Assembly: GCF_014204865.1 (NCBI RefSeq)
Contig: NZ_JACHMG010000001.1
Location: 3,374,501-3,438,500, forward strand
DNA length: 64,000 bases
Direction: 5' to 3'
DNA from: Amycolatopsis jiangsuensis
Lineage (GTDB): Bacteria; Actinomycetota; Actinomycetes; Mycobacteriales; Pseudonocardiaceae
Below are positions 43,395-51,693 of the stretch, one piece after another. Position numbers and translations under genes: made by a program. Under the pieces are notes generated by a model. The model did no database searches. It was given only the letters and a program-made list of their open reading frames with translations, and was not told the DNA's origin. How positions within the stretch are numbered: position 1 is the stretch's first letter; every line of letters begins with the position of its first letter.

Positions 43395-44725
43395 GCGACA
43401 CGCGGCGAATCCCGGCGGCGAAGCTCGAGCGGCGGCTCGGCCTGCCCGGAGTCGTCCTTTTCGGACTCGCCTACATGGCACCGCTGATCGTGCTCGGCAC
43501 TTTCGGCGTCGTGGCAACTACCACCGATGGCACTGTGGCGTCAGCCTATCTGGTGGCTTTGGTCGCGATGCTCTTCACCGCGGCCAGTTACGGTAAGATG
43601 GCGACTGCATATCCAGTTGCCGGTTCGGCCTACACCTACGTGCGCAAGGCAATCGACTCGCGGCTCGGTTTTCTCGTCGGCTGGGCGGTGTTGCTCGACT
43701 ACTTCTTCCTGCCGATGGTGATCTGGCTGATCGGTGGCGCCTACCTGTCGGCCCAGTTCCCCGGTGTGCCGAGCTGGCTGTGGCTGATCGCTTTCATCCT
43801 GATCACGACGGTGCTCAACGTGCTGGGCATCAAGATCGCCGAGAAGGCGAACTTCCTCCTGATGACGTTCCAGATCCTGGTGATCGCGTTCTTCGTGGTC
43901 CTCTCGATCAGGCAGGTGGTCACCGATGGCGGTTCGCTCGCCAGCGGTACTCCATTTTTCCATCCCGGCAGCACGTTCGGCACGATTTCCGGCGGAGCAG
44001 CACTGGCGACGTACTCGTTCCTCGGTTTCGACGCTGTCACCACGCTGACCGAAGAAGCAGTGGAACCCCAGCGAACGATTCCGCGGGCGATCCTGCTGAC
44101 GGCGCTGGTCGGCGGTGGCGTGTTCGTCGTACTGGCGTATTTCACGCAGCTGGTGCACCCGGGCAGTCAGTTCACCGACGAATCCTCCGCCGCCTTCGAG
44201 ATCGCGACCCGCATCGGCGGCAATCTGTTCGCTTCGTTCTTCCTGGCCGGACTCGTCGTCGCGCAGTTCGCGTCCGGGATCGCCGCGCAGGCCAGCGCGT
44301 CGCGGCTGATGTTCGCGATGGGCCGCGACGGCGTGCTGCCGAGAATTTTCGGCCGGTTGCAGCCGACGCTGCGCACGCCGACGTTCGCGATCGGCCTGAC
44401 CGGGTGCGTGGGGCTGGTCGCGCTGACGCTGGACGTCACGACGTCGACCTCGTTCATCAACTTCGGCGCGTTCACCGCGTTCACGATGGTCAACGTCTGC
44501 GTGGTCGCCACCTGGCTACGCGAACGGCGAACAGCGCGGCGAAATCCGCTGACGTGGCTCGCCTGCCCGGTCATCGGCGCGGCGGTCGACCTCTGGCTGC
44601 TCGTCCACCTGGACGGCATCGCACTGGTGCTGGGCTTGGCGTGGCTGGCGATCGGCGTCGGCTGCCTGGCAGTGCTGACGCGTGGGTTCCGCCGGCCGCC
44701 ACCGGAAATGACGTTCGACGAATGA
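43391..44725 (+). CDS. APC-family amino acid/amine permease
   Basis: The 444-residue protein has about 12 hydrophobic helices and the APC start motif GLPGVVLFGLAYMAPLIVL. The conserved AYPVAGSAYTYVRKA and FLGFDAVTTLTEEAVEPQR segments are present. It imports an amino acid, amine or amide. GCAGGAGG precedes ATG 43391, which overlaps the hydrolase stop (ATGA). The substrate of the hydrolase next door is the likely cargo. Confidence 0.93.
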   Translation: MSDTRRIPAAKLERRLGLPGVVLFGLAYMAPLIVLGTFGVVATTTDGTVASAYLVALVAMLFTAASYGKMATAYPVAGSAYTYVRKAIDSRLGFLVGWAVLLDYFFLPMVIWLIGGAYLSAQFPGVPSWLWLIAFILITTVLNVLGIKIAEKANFLLMTFQILVIAFFVVLSIRQVVTDGGSLASGTPFFHPGSTFGTISGGAALATYSFLGFDAVTTLTEEAVEPQRTIPRAILLTALVGGGVFVVLAYFTQLVHPGSQFTDESSAAFEIATRIGGNLFASFFLAGLVVAQFASGIAAQASASRLMFAMGRDGVLPRIFGRLQPTLRTPTFAIGLTGCVGLVALTLDVTTSTSFINFGAFTAFTMVNVCVVATWLRERRTARRNPLTWLACPVIGAAVDLWLLVHLDGIALVLGLAWLAIGVGCLAVLTRGFRRPPPEMTFDE

Positions 44726-44756
44726 GGCGCGGTCAGCTTTTTGCCAGAGCCGACGC

Positions 44757-45512
44757 TCAGGTGTCGCCCAGTGTCTTCTGCAGAGCCTTGTTCGCCTTGC
44801 GCGCCATGTCGGCGACCGCTTCGCGTCGGGCGGCATCCGCGGCGTAGTCGTCTTCCCGATTGCGCACTACCCGGGCGGGTGAACCGACCGCGATCGAGTA
44901 GTCCGGGATGTCTCCGCGCACCACCGCATGCGCGCCGAGCACACAGCCGCGGCCGATCCGCGTGCCCTTCAGGACACTGACTTTCGTGCCGAGCCAGGTG
45001 TCCGGCCCGACGCGTACCGGCGACTTGACGATGCCCTGGTCCTTGATCGGCACGTGGATGTCCGCGGTCACGTGGTCGAAATCGCAGATGTACACCCAGT
45101 CGGCGACGAGCGTGGCTGCGCCGAGCTCGATGTCGAGGTAGCAGTTGATGACGTTCTGGCGCCCGAACACCGACTTGTCACCGATGCGAAGGGACCCCTC
45201 GTGACAACGGATGGCGTTGCCGTCGCCGACGTGCACCCATCGGCCGATCTCCATCCGCCCGTAGCCGGGGCGGCAGTGGATCTCCACGTTCTTGCCCAGG
45301 AACAGCATGCCGCGCAGGATGATGTGCGGGTTCGCCAGCCGGAATTTCAACAGCCGGTAATAACGCACGAGGTACCACGGCGTGTACGCGCGGTTGCGCA
45401 GCACCCACCGCAGTGAATCGATTGTCAGGAACCTGACCTGGTGCGGGTCTCGCCGGGCCCGGCGCCAGGCGCGCACTCGCGACAGCGCGGGCGCACCCCA
45501 CATCGACGTCAT
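44757..45512 (-). CDS. Hexapeptide-repeat acyltransferase
   Basis: The 251-residue protein forms a left-handed beta-helix acetyl/acyltransferase. It has repeated I-G-x4 turns (RMEIGRWVHVGDGNAIRC, SVRIGD-like units, PVRVGPDTWLGTKVSVLKGT) and SIAVGSPARVVRN near the end. It transfers an acyl group to a sugar hydroxyl or amine. ATG 45512 is chosen; the frame opens at 45554. It resembles Rv3034c of the mycobacterial methylglucose-polysaccharide region (recalled), but it lies 13 kb from the other genes here. Confidence 0.86.
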   Translation of the reverse strand: MTSMWGAPALSRVRAWRRARRDPHQVRFLTIDSLRWVLRNRAYTPWYLVRYYRLLKFRLANPHIILRGMLFLGKNVEIHCRPGYGRMEIGRWVHVGDGNAIRCHEGSLRIGDKSVFGRQNVINCYLDIELGAATLVADWVYICDFDHVTADIHVPIKDQGIVKSPVRVGPDTWLGTKVSVLKGTRIGRGCVLGAHAVVRGDIPDYSIAVGSPARVVRNREDDYAADAARREAVADMARKANKALQKTLGDT

Positions 45513-45563
45513 GCCGTTGACCGTAACCTGTGGCAGACGGCTCGGTACAGGCAAGGGAGCACG

Positions 45564-46511
45564 ATGGGGACCAAGCTCATCATCGACACCGATCCGGGTG
45601 TCGACGACGCTTTCGCGATCGCACTCGCGGCGACATCGACGGACGTCGAGTTACTGGGCGTGACAACGGTCTTCGGAAACGTTCCGCTCGTCACGACCAC
45701 CGCCAACGCCCGTCGGCTGCTCCAACTGTGCGACCGTACTGACGTGCCGGTCGCGGCCGGCGCCTCACGGCCGTTCGTGCACCAGGCCTCGCGACGGCTG
45801 AGCGGTATCCACGGCTCCGACGGTCTTTCCGGCCAGGCAGGTTCGCTGCCCGAGGCCACCCGCCCCCTCCACGAAGGCGACGCGGTGAGCCTGCTGGTCT
45901 CCCTGCTCGAGGCCGCGGACGAACCAGTGACCATCGTGCCGATCGGGCCGCTCACGAACATCGCCGCGCTGCTCGCCGCCCATCCGGGTGTGCGCTCGAA
46001 GATCAGCCGCATCGTTCTGATGGGCGGAGGCGTCGCCCGCGGCAACAGCACGGCCGTCGCCGAGTTCAACATCTGGGCCGATCCCGAGGCTGCACGGAGA
46101 GTGATCGCCGAGGACGATGTTCCGTGTGTACTGGTTCCTCTGGACCTGACGCACCAGTGCGCCGTTGACAGTGTGTGGTTGTCGGAGCTGGCCTCGTCCG
46201 GGCCGCTGGGCCGGACTCTCGAAGCTTTCACCCCGGAGTATCGCGCGCATTATCAGCAGGTACTCGGGTACGACGGCATGGTGGTGCACGACGCGGTCGC
46301 GGTCGCCGAGGCGATCCGGCCGGGCCTCTTGCGCACCGAGACCTACCCGGTCCATGTCGACACAAGCTCGGGCCCGGCGCGCGGCATGACGCTCGTGGAC
46401 AGGCGTGCCGTGCCGATCGAGGCAGTCGGGCGGCCGGTGGACGTAGCTGTGGATACCGATGTGGATGAACTGCGGAACCTCGTCCTGTCGAGACTGGCCG
46501 GCGGCTGCTGA
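45564..46511 (+). CDS. Inosine-uridine-type nucleoside hydrolase
   Basis: The 315-residue enzyme has the metal-binding signature IIDTDPGVDDAFAI at the N-terminus. VTTVFGNVPL, VTIVPIGPLTNIA, LMGGGVARGN and the late D-to-H region (YDGMVVHDAVAVAE) follow. It cleaves nucleosides to base and ribose. AAGGGAG precedes ATG 45564. It overlaps the cell-wall hydrolase gene by one base (TGATG). Confidence 0.94.
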   Translation: MGTKLIIDTDPGVDDAFAIALAATSTDVELLGVTTVFGNVPLVTTTANARRLLQLCDRTDVPVAAGASRPFVHQASRRLSGIHGSDGLSGQAGSLPEATRPLHEGDAVSLLVSLLEAADEPVTIVPIGPLTNIAALLAAHPGVRSKISRIVLMGGGVARGNSTAVAEFNIWADPEAARRVIAEDDVPCVLVPLDLTHQCAVDSVWLSELASSGPLGRTLEAFTPEYRAHYQQVLGYDGMVVHDAVAVAEAIRPGLLRTETYPVHVDTSSGPARGMTLVDRRAVPIEAVGRPVDVAVDTDVDELRNLVLSRLAGGC

Positions 46512-48541
46512 TGGCCGGGCCAGAGCGTCCGGAGAAGTCGCCGCTGAACGGCGACGAGCAGGTGGACGCGGACTTTTCTGCAGATGGACCGGACGCTGCG
46601 GACAGCGCCGACGTGACCGACACCGCGCAAGGTGGGGCCGGCTCAGGTGCGCCACCGGGCGAGTCGTCAGCTAGCGGCGACGGGGCAGCCGGGGTGTCCC
46701 CGTTGAACGGCGACAGGGCTACTGGGTCGTCCCCGTCGAACGGCGACAGGGCAACCGGGCTGTCGCCGTCGAACGACGACAGGGCTACTGGGTCGTCCCC
46801 GTCGAACGGCGACAGGGCAACCGGGGCGTCCCCGTTGAACGGCGATGCGGCTACCGGGCTGTCGCCGTTCAACGGCAATGGGCCTACTGGGGTGGCGCCA
46901 TTGGACGGCGACGGCCAAGACGACCGGTCATCAACGCGTGAGGCCGGGGCCGCTGGCACGCAGTTCAGGTACGAGGGGACAGCGAGTGGCGCGTCGCCGC
47001 TCAAGGGCGACGCAGCGCTCGGTACTCATCTCGGTACTCGTCCGGATGGCCGATCCGGCGTGGAAGTGTCGCCGCCGGGCGGCGAGGGCCAGAGTGGCAT
47101 GTCGGCGGACCGAGAGGGCCAGTCCGGGCCCTCGTCGGTGCGCGGCGAGACGTCGGTCGACACGGCACAGTCTGGGGACCAACCGCCAAACAGCACACCG
47201 CCATCCAACGACGACATGGCGCGCACGCCGACTCCTGGCGACGGGAACCCGGTTGCGGCGTCTCTTGGCGGCGAGCTGGTCGGGGGCGTCGAGACGTCGA
47301 TGAGGGCACCTGCTGACGAGAATCGGCCCGATGCGGGGGCTGACGAAGTGGCGGCAAACATCGGTGTCGGTACGGCAGCGAAGGTTTCGGGTGGTCGTCG
47401 GCGGCGGGTGGTCGTCGCTCTGGCTGCGGTGGTCGTGGTGGTGGGGGCGGTGATCGTCGCGGTGCGGTTTGCTTCGGGTGGGGTCGGAGGCGGGGACGTT
47501 GCCGGTTCCTCGTCGGCTGCGTCGGAGGCGTCGGTGACTTCGGTGGCGACGTCGCCGTCCGCTGCCGGGGGGCCGGGGCCTGGAGAAGGGCCCCGGTCGC
47601 CTCAGGCGTCGGCTTCTGCGCGGGCGGAGGTGCCGCGGGCCAGTGAGTTCGAGGTGTGGGCGTCGCGGACCAGTCAATGGCTCGATATTCCGCTGCGAGC
47701 GATGACGGGTTATGCGCAGGCGACTGTCACGCTCGGCAAAGAACAGCCTGGATGTCACCTATCGTGGGTCACCCTTGCCGCGATCGGAAAGGTGGCCAGC
47801 GACCACGGACGTGCGCAGGGTGACCATTTCGGCAGCAACGGCACTCTCGCGAATCCGCTCGGTGCGGTCGAGGTGCGTGACTTCTACAAGCGGGTGGTCT
47901 CGACGCCGGATGCGGCCGGGCCGCTGCAGCTCGCGCCGGCGGTGTGGGCGAAGTGGCAGCGAAGTGCGTCCGGCGGCAAGGCGGACGTGCAGAACATCGA
48001 CGACGCCGCACTCACTGCCGGGCGTGCGCTCTGTTCCGGTGGCCGCGATTTGGCGACGGACTGGTGGAACGGTGTCGCCGCGTTGGAACCGGCGACCTTG
48101 CTGATGCATCGCGTATTGGCGACGGTGAACGTCTACGGCACCGTGGGGCAACGTGACGAGGCGCCGAACCCGGCGGTGTTGAGCGCGGTCGACTTCGCGA
48201 TCGACCAGATCGGCCTCCCGTATGTCTGGGGAGGCAACGGCAGCGGCGACGCCGACCCGGGGTTCGACTGTTCCGGCCTCACGACCGCGGCATACGAGAG
48301 CGCGGGCGTGCAGCTGATGCGTACAGCCGACACGCAGTTCCGCAGTGTCTCCCATGTGGAAGAGCCCGCGCTGGGCGACCTGATCTTCTACGGTGAACCC
48401 GCGACGAAAATTCACCACGTCGGGCTCTACATCGGCAACCAGCAGATGATCGACGCTCCGCAGACCGGGCAGGCGGTGCAGGTTCACTCGTATCGCCAGC
48501 CGGGCGACGACTACGCCGGGGCCGGGCGGCCGGCTCAGTAG
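46511..48541 (+). CDS. Membrane-anchored NlpC/P60 peptidase with transglycosylase-like domain and repetitive N-terminus
   Basis: The 676-residue protein has four parts. Residues 1-295 are disordered, with seven 11-residue SP-x-NGDRATG repeats at about 63-135 and an earlier SPLNGD at 10-15. One membrane segment lies near 298-320. A lytic-transglycosylase-like domain (about 375-540: CHLSWVTLAAIGKV, then GPLQLAPAVW) has ASDHG where active family members have a catalytic Glu before S. The C-terminal NlpC/P60 domain has Cys587 in FDCSGL and His636 in HHVGLYIG. It cleaves peptidoglycan peptides at the cell surface. Its long N-terminus is cytoplasmic and unusual. Confidence 0.9.
   Translation: MAGPERPEKSPLNGDEQVDADFSADGPDAADSADVTDTAQGGAGSGAPPGESSASGDGAAGVSPLNGDRATGSSPSNGDRATGLSPSNDDRATGSSPSNGDRATGASPLNGDAATGLSPFNGNGPTGVAPLDGDGQDDRSSTREAGAAGTQFRYEGTASGASPLKGDAALGTHLGTRPDGRSGVEVSPPGGEGQSGMSADREGQSGPSSVRGETSVDTAQSGDQPPNSTPPSNDDMARTPTPGDGNPVAASLGGELVGGVETSMRAPADENRPDAGADEVAANIGVGTAAKVSGGRRRRVVVALAAVVVVVGAVIVAVRFASGGVGGGDVAGSSSAASEASVTSVATSPSAAGGPGPGEGPRSPQASASARAEVPRASEFEVWASRTSQWLDIPLRAMTGYAQATVTLGKEQPGCHLSWVTLAAIGKVASDHGRAQGDHFGSNGTLANPLGAVEVRDFYKRVVSTPDAAGPLQLAPAVWAKWQRSASGGKADVQNIDDAALTAGRALCSGGRDLATDWWNGVAALEPATLLMHRVLATVNVYGTVGQRDEAPNPAVLSAVDFAIDQIGLPYVWGGNGSGDADPGFDCSGLTTAAYESAGVQLMRTADTQFRSVSHVEEPALGDLIFYGEPATKIHHVGLYIGNQQMIDAPQTGQAVQVHSYRQPGDDYAGAGRPAQ
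46697..46927 (+). repeat. In-frame 33-bp tandem array built from the palindrome unit
   Basis: Seven copies encode SPLNGDRATGS-type units. Each holds CCGTYGAACGGCGACAGGGC or a close variant, i.e. the right arm GGCGAC and loop GTTGAAC of the intergenic palindrome family, often with the left arm changed to GTCCCC. Perfect or near-perfect palindromes also lie in frame at 46537-46555 (SPLNGD) and 46993-47011 (SPLKGD). Confidence 0.85.
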
Positions 48542-48778
48542 CGTTCAGTCACCGTATCCGGCCGAGGACAGCAGGTCGTATGCCGTGCCGGCGCAGGTCC
48601 GCGCCTTGCCGAAATGTGGCGACAAGGCGTGCGTAGGACAGGTGCGTCCGGCCTCCTGCGTCGGGGCGCGGGAGAACACGTCGGCATGTACCCCGCTGTT
48701 CGCGCAGCGGGTCGGCGCACGTCGCCGAGGTGCGGAAACAGTGGCGGGGCACCATGCGACCGAGTCCGCGATCGGACA

Positions 48779-48924
48779 AGGAGGACGCCCATCCCCGCAG
48801 GGAAGGCGAGGAGGACGCCGATCCCGTAGGGAAGACGATGGCAACGCCAAACCCGTAGGCAAGACAAGGGCAACGCCAATCCCGTGGGCAAGACGAGAGC
48901 GACGCCCATCCCACAGGCAAGGCG
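48779..48924. repeat. Five tandem 29-30 bp units
   Basis: Units 48779-48808 (30 bp), 48809-48837, 48838-48866, 48867-48895 and 48896-48924 each read about AGGGCAACGCCAATCCCGTG then GGCAAGACG. The gap 48542-49010 between the NlpC gene and the convergent P450 has no gene. There are no spacers, so it is not CRISPR. Confidence 0.88.
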
Positions 48925-49010
48925 AAGGGCGGCAGCGGGAAGCGTGCTCAGTACAACCTCCACCCCGAGCCGACAGTCCACGAAGCACGACGGTCGACCC
49001 GCTGCGCGCA

Positions 49011-50186
49011 TCAGGCGGCCTGCACGGTGATTTCGAGATGCTGCAGCCCACGCAGGCCGTTGTTGATCAGGGGTGTCTCGGACACGATGTCGAACCGCTC
49101 GACCTGGTCGGCGAGCCGCTCCAGGAGGGCCGTCATCTCCAACCGGGCCAAGTGCATGCCGACGCACACGTGCTCGCCGCGGCCGAACGCCAGGTGGTCG
49201 GAGGGACGCCGGGTGATGTCGAACCGGGCGGGGTTCGGGTAGTGCCGATCGTCGCGATTGGCCGAGCCGTACAGCAGCGCGACGCGGCTGCCGGCCGGCA
49301 GCGCCGTCCCGCCGATTTCGTGGTCCTCGGTGAGCACCCTGCTGAACTGCGGGACCGGGGTTTCCAGCCGTAGCGACTCGTTGATCGCGTGCGGGATCAG
49401 CGACCTGTCGGACTGCAGCAGCTCCCATTGTCCGGGATGCCGGGCGAAGAGCGCGATCGTGTTGGTGATCGCGAGAATGGTCGTGTCCAGGCTGGGGGTT
49501 ACGTAGTCCAGCATCATCACCGGGCACTTCGCACGGGGCAGCTCTCCGCGGTCCGCGGCCTGGTACAGCTGAGCGGCCCATCCGTCCGGATCGATGTTCC
49601 CCGGTACCGCATCGTTGACGGCGAAACCGATGAACTCGTCGACCAGTGGCTTCGCCTCGGCGAACCGCTCGTCGGCAGGGCCCTGGGTGTTCCAGATGGC
49701 AGCCGCCCACCTCAGCATCTTGGCGCGGCCCCGGTCCGGCAGCCCGACCAGGTCGGACACGACGGCCATCGGCAGGTGCTCGGCGAGTTCGGTGGCGGCG
49801 TCGAAGCGGCCCCGTTCGACCAGCCTCGTGACGACACGGTCGGCCACGTTCTCGATTCTGGGCGTGATGTCACGCATCCGGTCCTGCCGCAGCGGCCGGC
49901 CGAGTACCCCGCGCATCATCGTGTGTTCAGGCGGATCACTGCACAGCGTGATGCCTTCCAGTTCGGCATTCGTCGCGGCGTCGACGAAAACGCCGCGCGC
50001 GGAACTGAACGTTCGCCAGTCCATCAGTGCGGCACGCACGTGCTCGTAGCGAGGGAGGGCGTAGAGGTCGTAACGGGAGAGATACACGACCGGGCCCAGC
50101 GCACGGAGTTCGTCGTAGATCGGGTACGGGTCGATTCGTGCTTGCGCGGTGTAGAGATCGACATCGCTGACCGGTAGCTCGGGCAA
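49011..50186 (-). CDS. Cytochrome P450
   Basis: The 391-residue P450 has the heme-binding signature FGRGEHVCVGMHLA (Cys ligand) and the ExxR pair in NESLRLET. The I-helix reads YVTPSLDTTI rather than the common AGxDTT. That PSLDTT form is, from memory, seen in CYP199/CYP203-like enzymes that oxidise small aromatic acids, so a similar substrate is possible. No ferredoxin or reductase gene is adjacent. It lies between a 29-bp array and an IS5-type element. Confidence 0.93.
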   Translation of the reverse strand: MPELPVSDVDLYTAQARIDPYPIYDELRALGPVVYLSRYDLYALPRYEHVRAALMDWRTFSSARGVFVDAATNAELEGITLCSDPPEHTMMRGVLGRPLRQDRMRDITPRIENVADRVVTRLVERGRFDAATELAEHLPMAVVSDLVGLPDRGRAKMLRWAAAIWNTQGPADERFAEAKPLVDEFIGFAVNDAVPGNIDPDGWAAQLYQAADRGELPRAKCPVMMLDYVTPSLDTTILAITNTIALFARHPGQWELLQSDRSLIPHAINESLRLETPVPQFSRVLTEDHEIGGTALPAGSRVALLYGSANRDDRHYPNPARFDITRRPSDHLAFGRGEHVCVGMHLARLEMTALLERLADQVERFDIVSETPLINNGLRGLQHLEITVQAA

Positions 50187-50374
50187 GATGACTCCAGGCG
50201 AGTATCCGACGCTGACTCAACGTGGTTGTGCGGTACCGGTATTCGTTTTCCGTCACCGGTCACTGCGGACACTAACCGCGCTGCCCGTATCGGAAGTCGC
50301 CGCGGAACGCGAGTCGGTCAGTTAGAGCGTGTCTCACTTGGTTGTTGGTTGAGGTGTGGGCATGATCATGAGCT

Positions 50375-50734
50375 GTGATGGACGAGTTGTCGCGACGGCT
50401 GGTGCCCGACGAGTTGTGGGCGCTGGTCGAACCGTTGATCCCGCCGGGAAAGACGCGCCCGCAGGGTGGCGGCATGTCACGAGTGGGCGACCGGGCGGTG
50501 TTCACCGCGATCGTGTTCGTGCTGACCAGCGGCTGCGCCTGGCGACATCTGCCGCCCAGCTTCGGGGTCACCGTGCCGACAGCGCATCGGCGGTTCACCG
50601 AGTGGACCAAGGTCGGCCTGTGGCGCGATGTGCACCGGGCGGTGCTGGACGAACTTGGCGGCAAGGGCATGATCGACTGGTCGCGTGCGGTCCTGGACGG
50701 AGCATCCGTCAGGGCCAAAAGGGGGGCGGTCTGA
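50375..50734 (+). CDS. IS5-family transposase, first frame
   Basis: The 119-residue N-terminal part has LVPDELWALVEPLIP, SGCAWRHLPPSFGV and first catalytic Asp in AVLDGASVRA. Near its end, AAAAGGGGGG at 50717-50726 offers a -1 slip to the second frame (reading KGGGLTGRSPVDRG), giving the full DDE enzyme. Confidence 0.88.
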   Translation: MMDELSRRLVPDELWALVEPLIPPGKTRPQGGGMSRVGDRAVFTAIVFVLTSGCAWRHLPPSFGVTVPTAHRRFTEWTKVGLWRDVHRAVLDELGGKGMIDWSRAVLDGASVRAKRGAV

Positions 50735-51183
50735 CCGGTCGGAGCCCGGTCGATCGCGGCAAGCCCGGCTCGAAGATCCATGTGCTGTCCGACCGGGCCG
50801 GACTTCCGTTAACCGTTGGGATCTCCGCGGCCAACACTCACGACAGTCACGCGCTCAGACCCTTGGTCAACGCGCTGCCGCCGATCCGGTCTCGCCGCGG
50901 ACCGCGCCGCCGGAAACCGGCCAAGCTCCACGCCGACAAGGCCTACGACATCCCAGCCCTGCGCGACTGGCTTCGCCGGCGCGGGATCATCCCGCGCATC
51001 GCCCGCAAGGGCATCGAATCCACCGAGAAACTCGGAAGACACCGGTGGGTGATCGAACGGTCCATCGCCTGGCTGACCAGCTACCGGCGCCTGACCATCC
51101 GCTACGAACGCAAACCCAGCCACTACCTCGCCTTCCTCACCCTCGCCGCCACCATCACCTGTTACAAGAAACTCGCCAAATGA
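50716..51183 (+). CDS. IS5-family transposase, second frame (made by -1 frameshift)
   Basis: This frame carries GSKIHVLSDRAGLPLTVGIS, second Asp in LHADKAYDIP and Glu in HRWVIERSIAWL. It has no good start of its own; production through the A4G6 slippery run is typical of this IS group. Confidence 0.85.
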   Translation, partial: QKGGGLTGRSPVDRGKPGSKIHVLSDRAGLPLTVGISAANTHDSHALRPLVNALPPIRSRRGPRRRKPAKLHADKAYDIPALRDWLRRRGIIPRIARKGIESTEKLGRHRWVIERSIAWLTSYRRLTIRYERKPSHYLAFLTLAATITCYKKLAK

Positions 51184-51195
51184 GACACGCTCTTA

Positions 51196-51693
51196 GTGCA
51201 TTCCTGGTGCCCGCGAAGCCTCTCAGTCTGGTGTGGACAGTCCTGGACGGCTTGCCGGACCGCGCCGATGCGTGGTACCAGGGGCCGGCGGTGACGATCA
51301 GCATCGGATACGCAGGCAAGCGACCGCCCGTACGAATCACAGCGTGCAACCCGCCGAGATCTAGTCGCTGCACAGCGTGGCGTGAATGTGTTACAGCTTC
51401 TCCGGATCATCACTGTCGCAATTCCTGACAAGAAAAAAGCACTGCATATCACCGCGACATATGCCTTGAGAGAATGACCGAAATAGATCTACCGTTACCG
51501 ACCCGACCGGGCGACATACCTCCATACCGGAGACCAGCCACTCGTCAGGAGTCGGAGTCCGGAGTGGACGGTGCGGGAGTCGGGTCGCGAGTCTCGTGCT
51601 GACGAAGTGCCCGGCTGGCCGTACCGAGGCCGGACAGCCGATACTGGACACGAACCGGCGGCGACGCCACTCGACCTATCCGACGGAGGACTG
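51196..51693. other. Gene-free stretch
   Basis: About 500 bp between the IS5-type element and the esterase. It includes a low-GC patch (51425-51500) with AAGAAAAAAG. No gene, repeat or hairpin is recognised. The esterase reading frame is open from 51571, but the ribosome-binding site places its start later. Confidence 0.45.

Larger units (their letters stand above)
50325..51192 (+). mobile_element. IS5-family (IS427-like) insertion sequence, 868 bp
   Basis: Inverted ends are GAGCGTGTCTCACTTGG on the left and the near-complement ending at 51192. The flanking TTA (50322-50324 and 51193-51195) matches the TNA target duplication of the IS427 group. Two overlapping frames need a -1 frameshift. 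Catalytic residues are intact, so it may be active. No recognisable gene is interrupted. Confidence 0.93.

Noticed and set aside
46228..47004. Minus-strand frame with repeated PVALSPFDGDD units
   Set aside because: It is the reverse reading of the in-frame repeats of the NlpC/P60 gene; the palindromic unit naturally gives similar peptides on both strands.
48779..48924. CRISPR array
   Set aside because: Units are directly adjacent and degenerate, with no unique spacers and no cas genes in the window.
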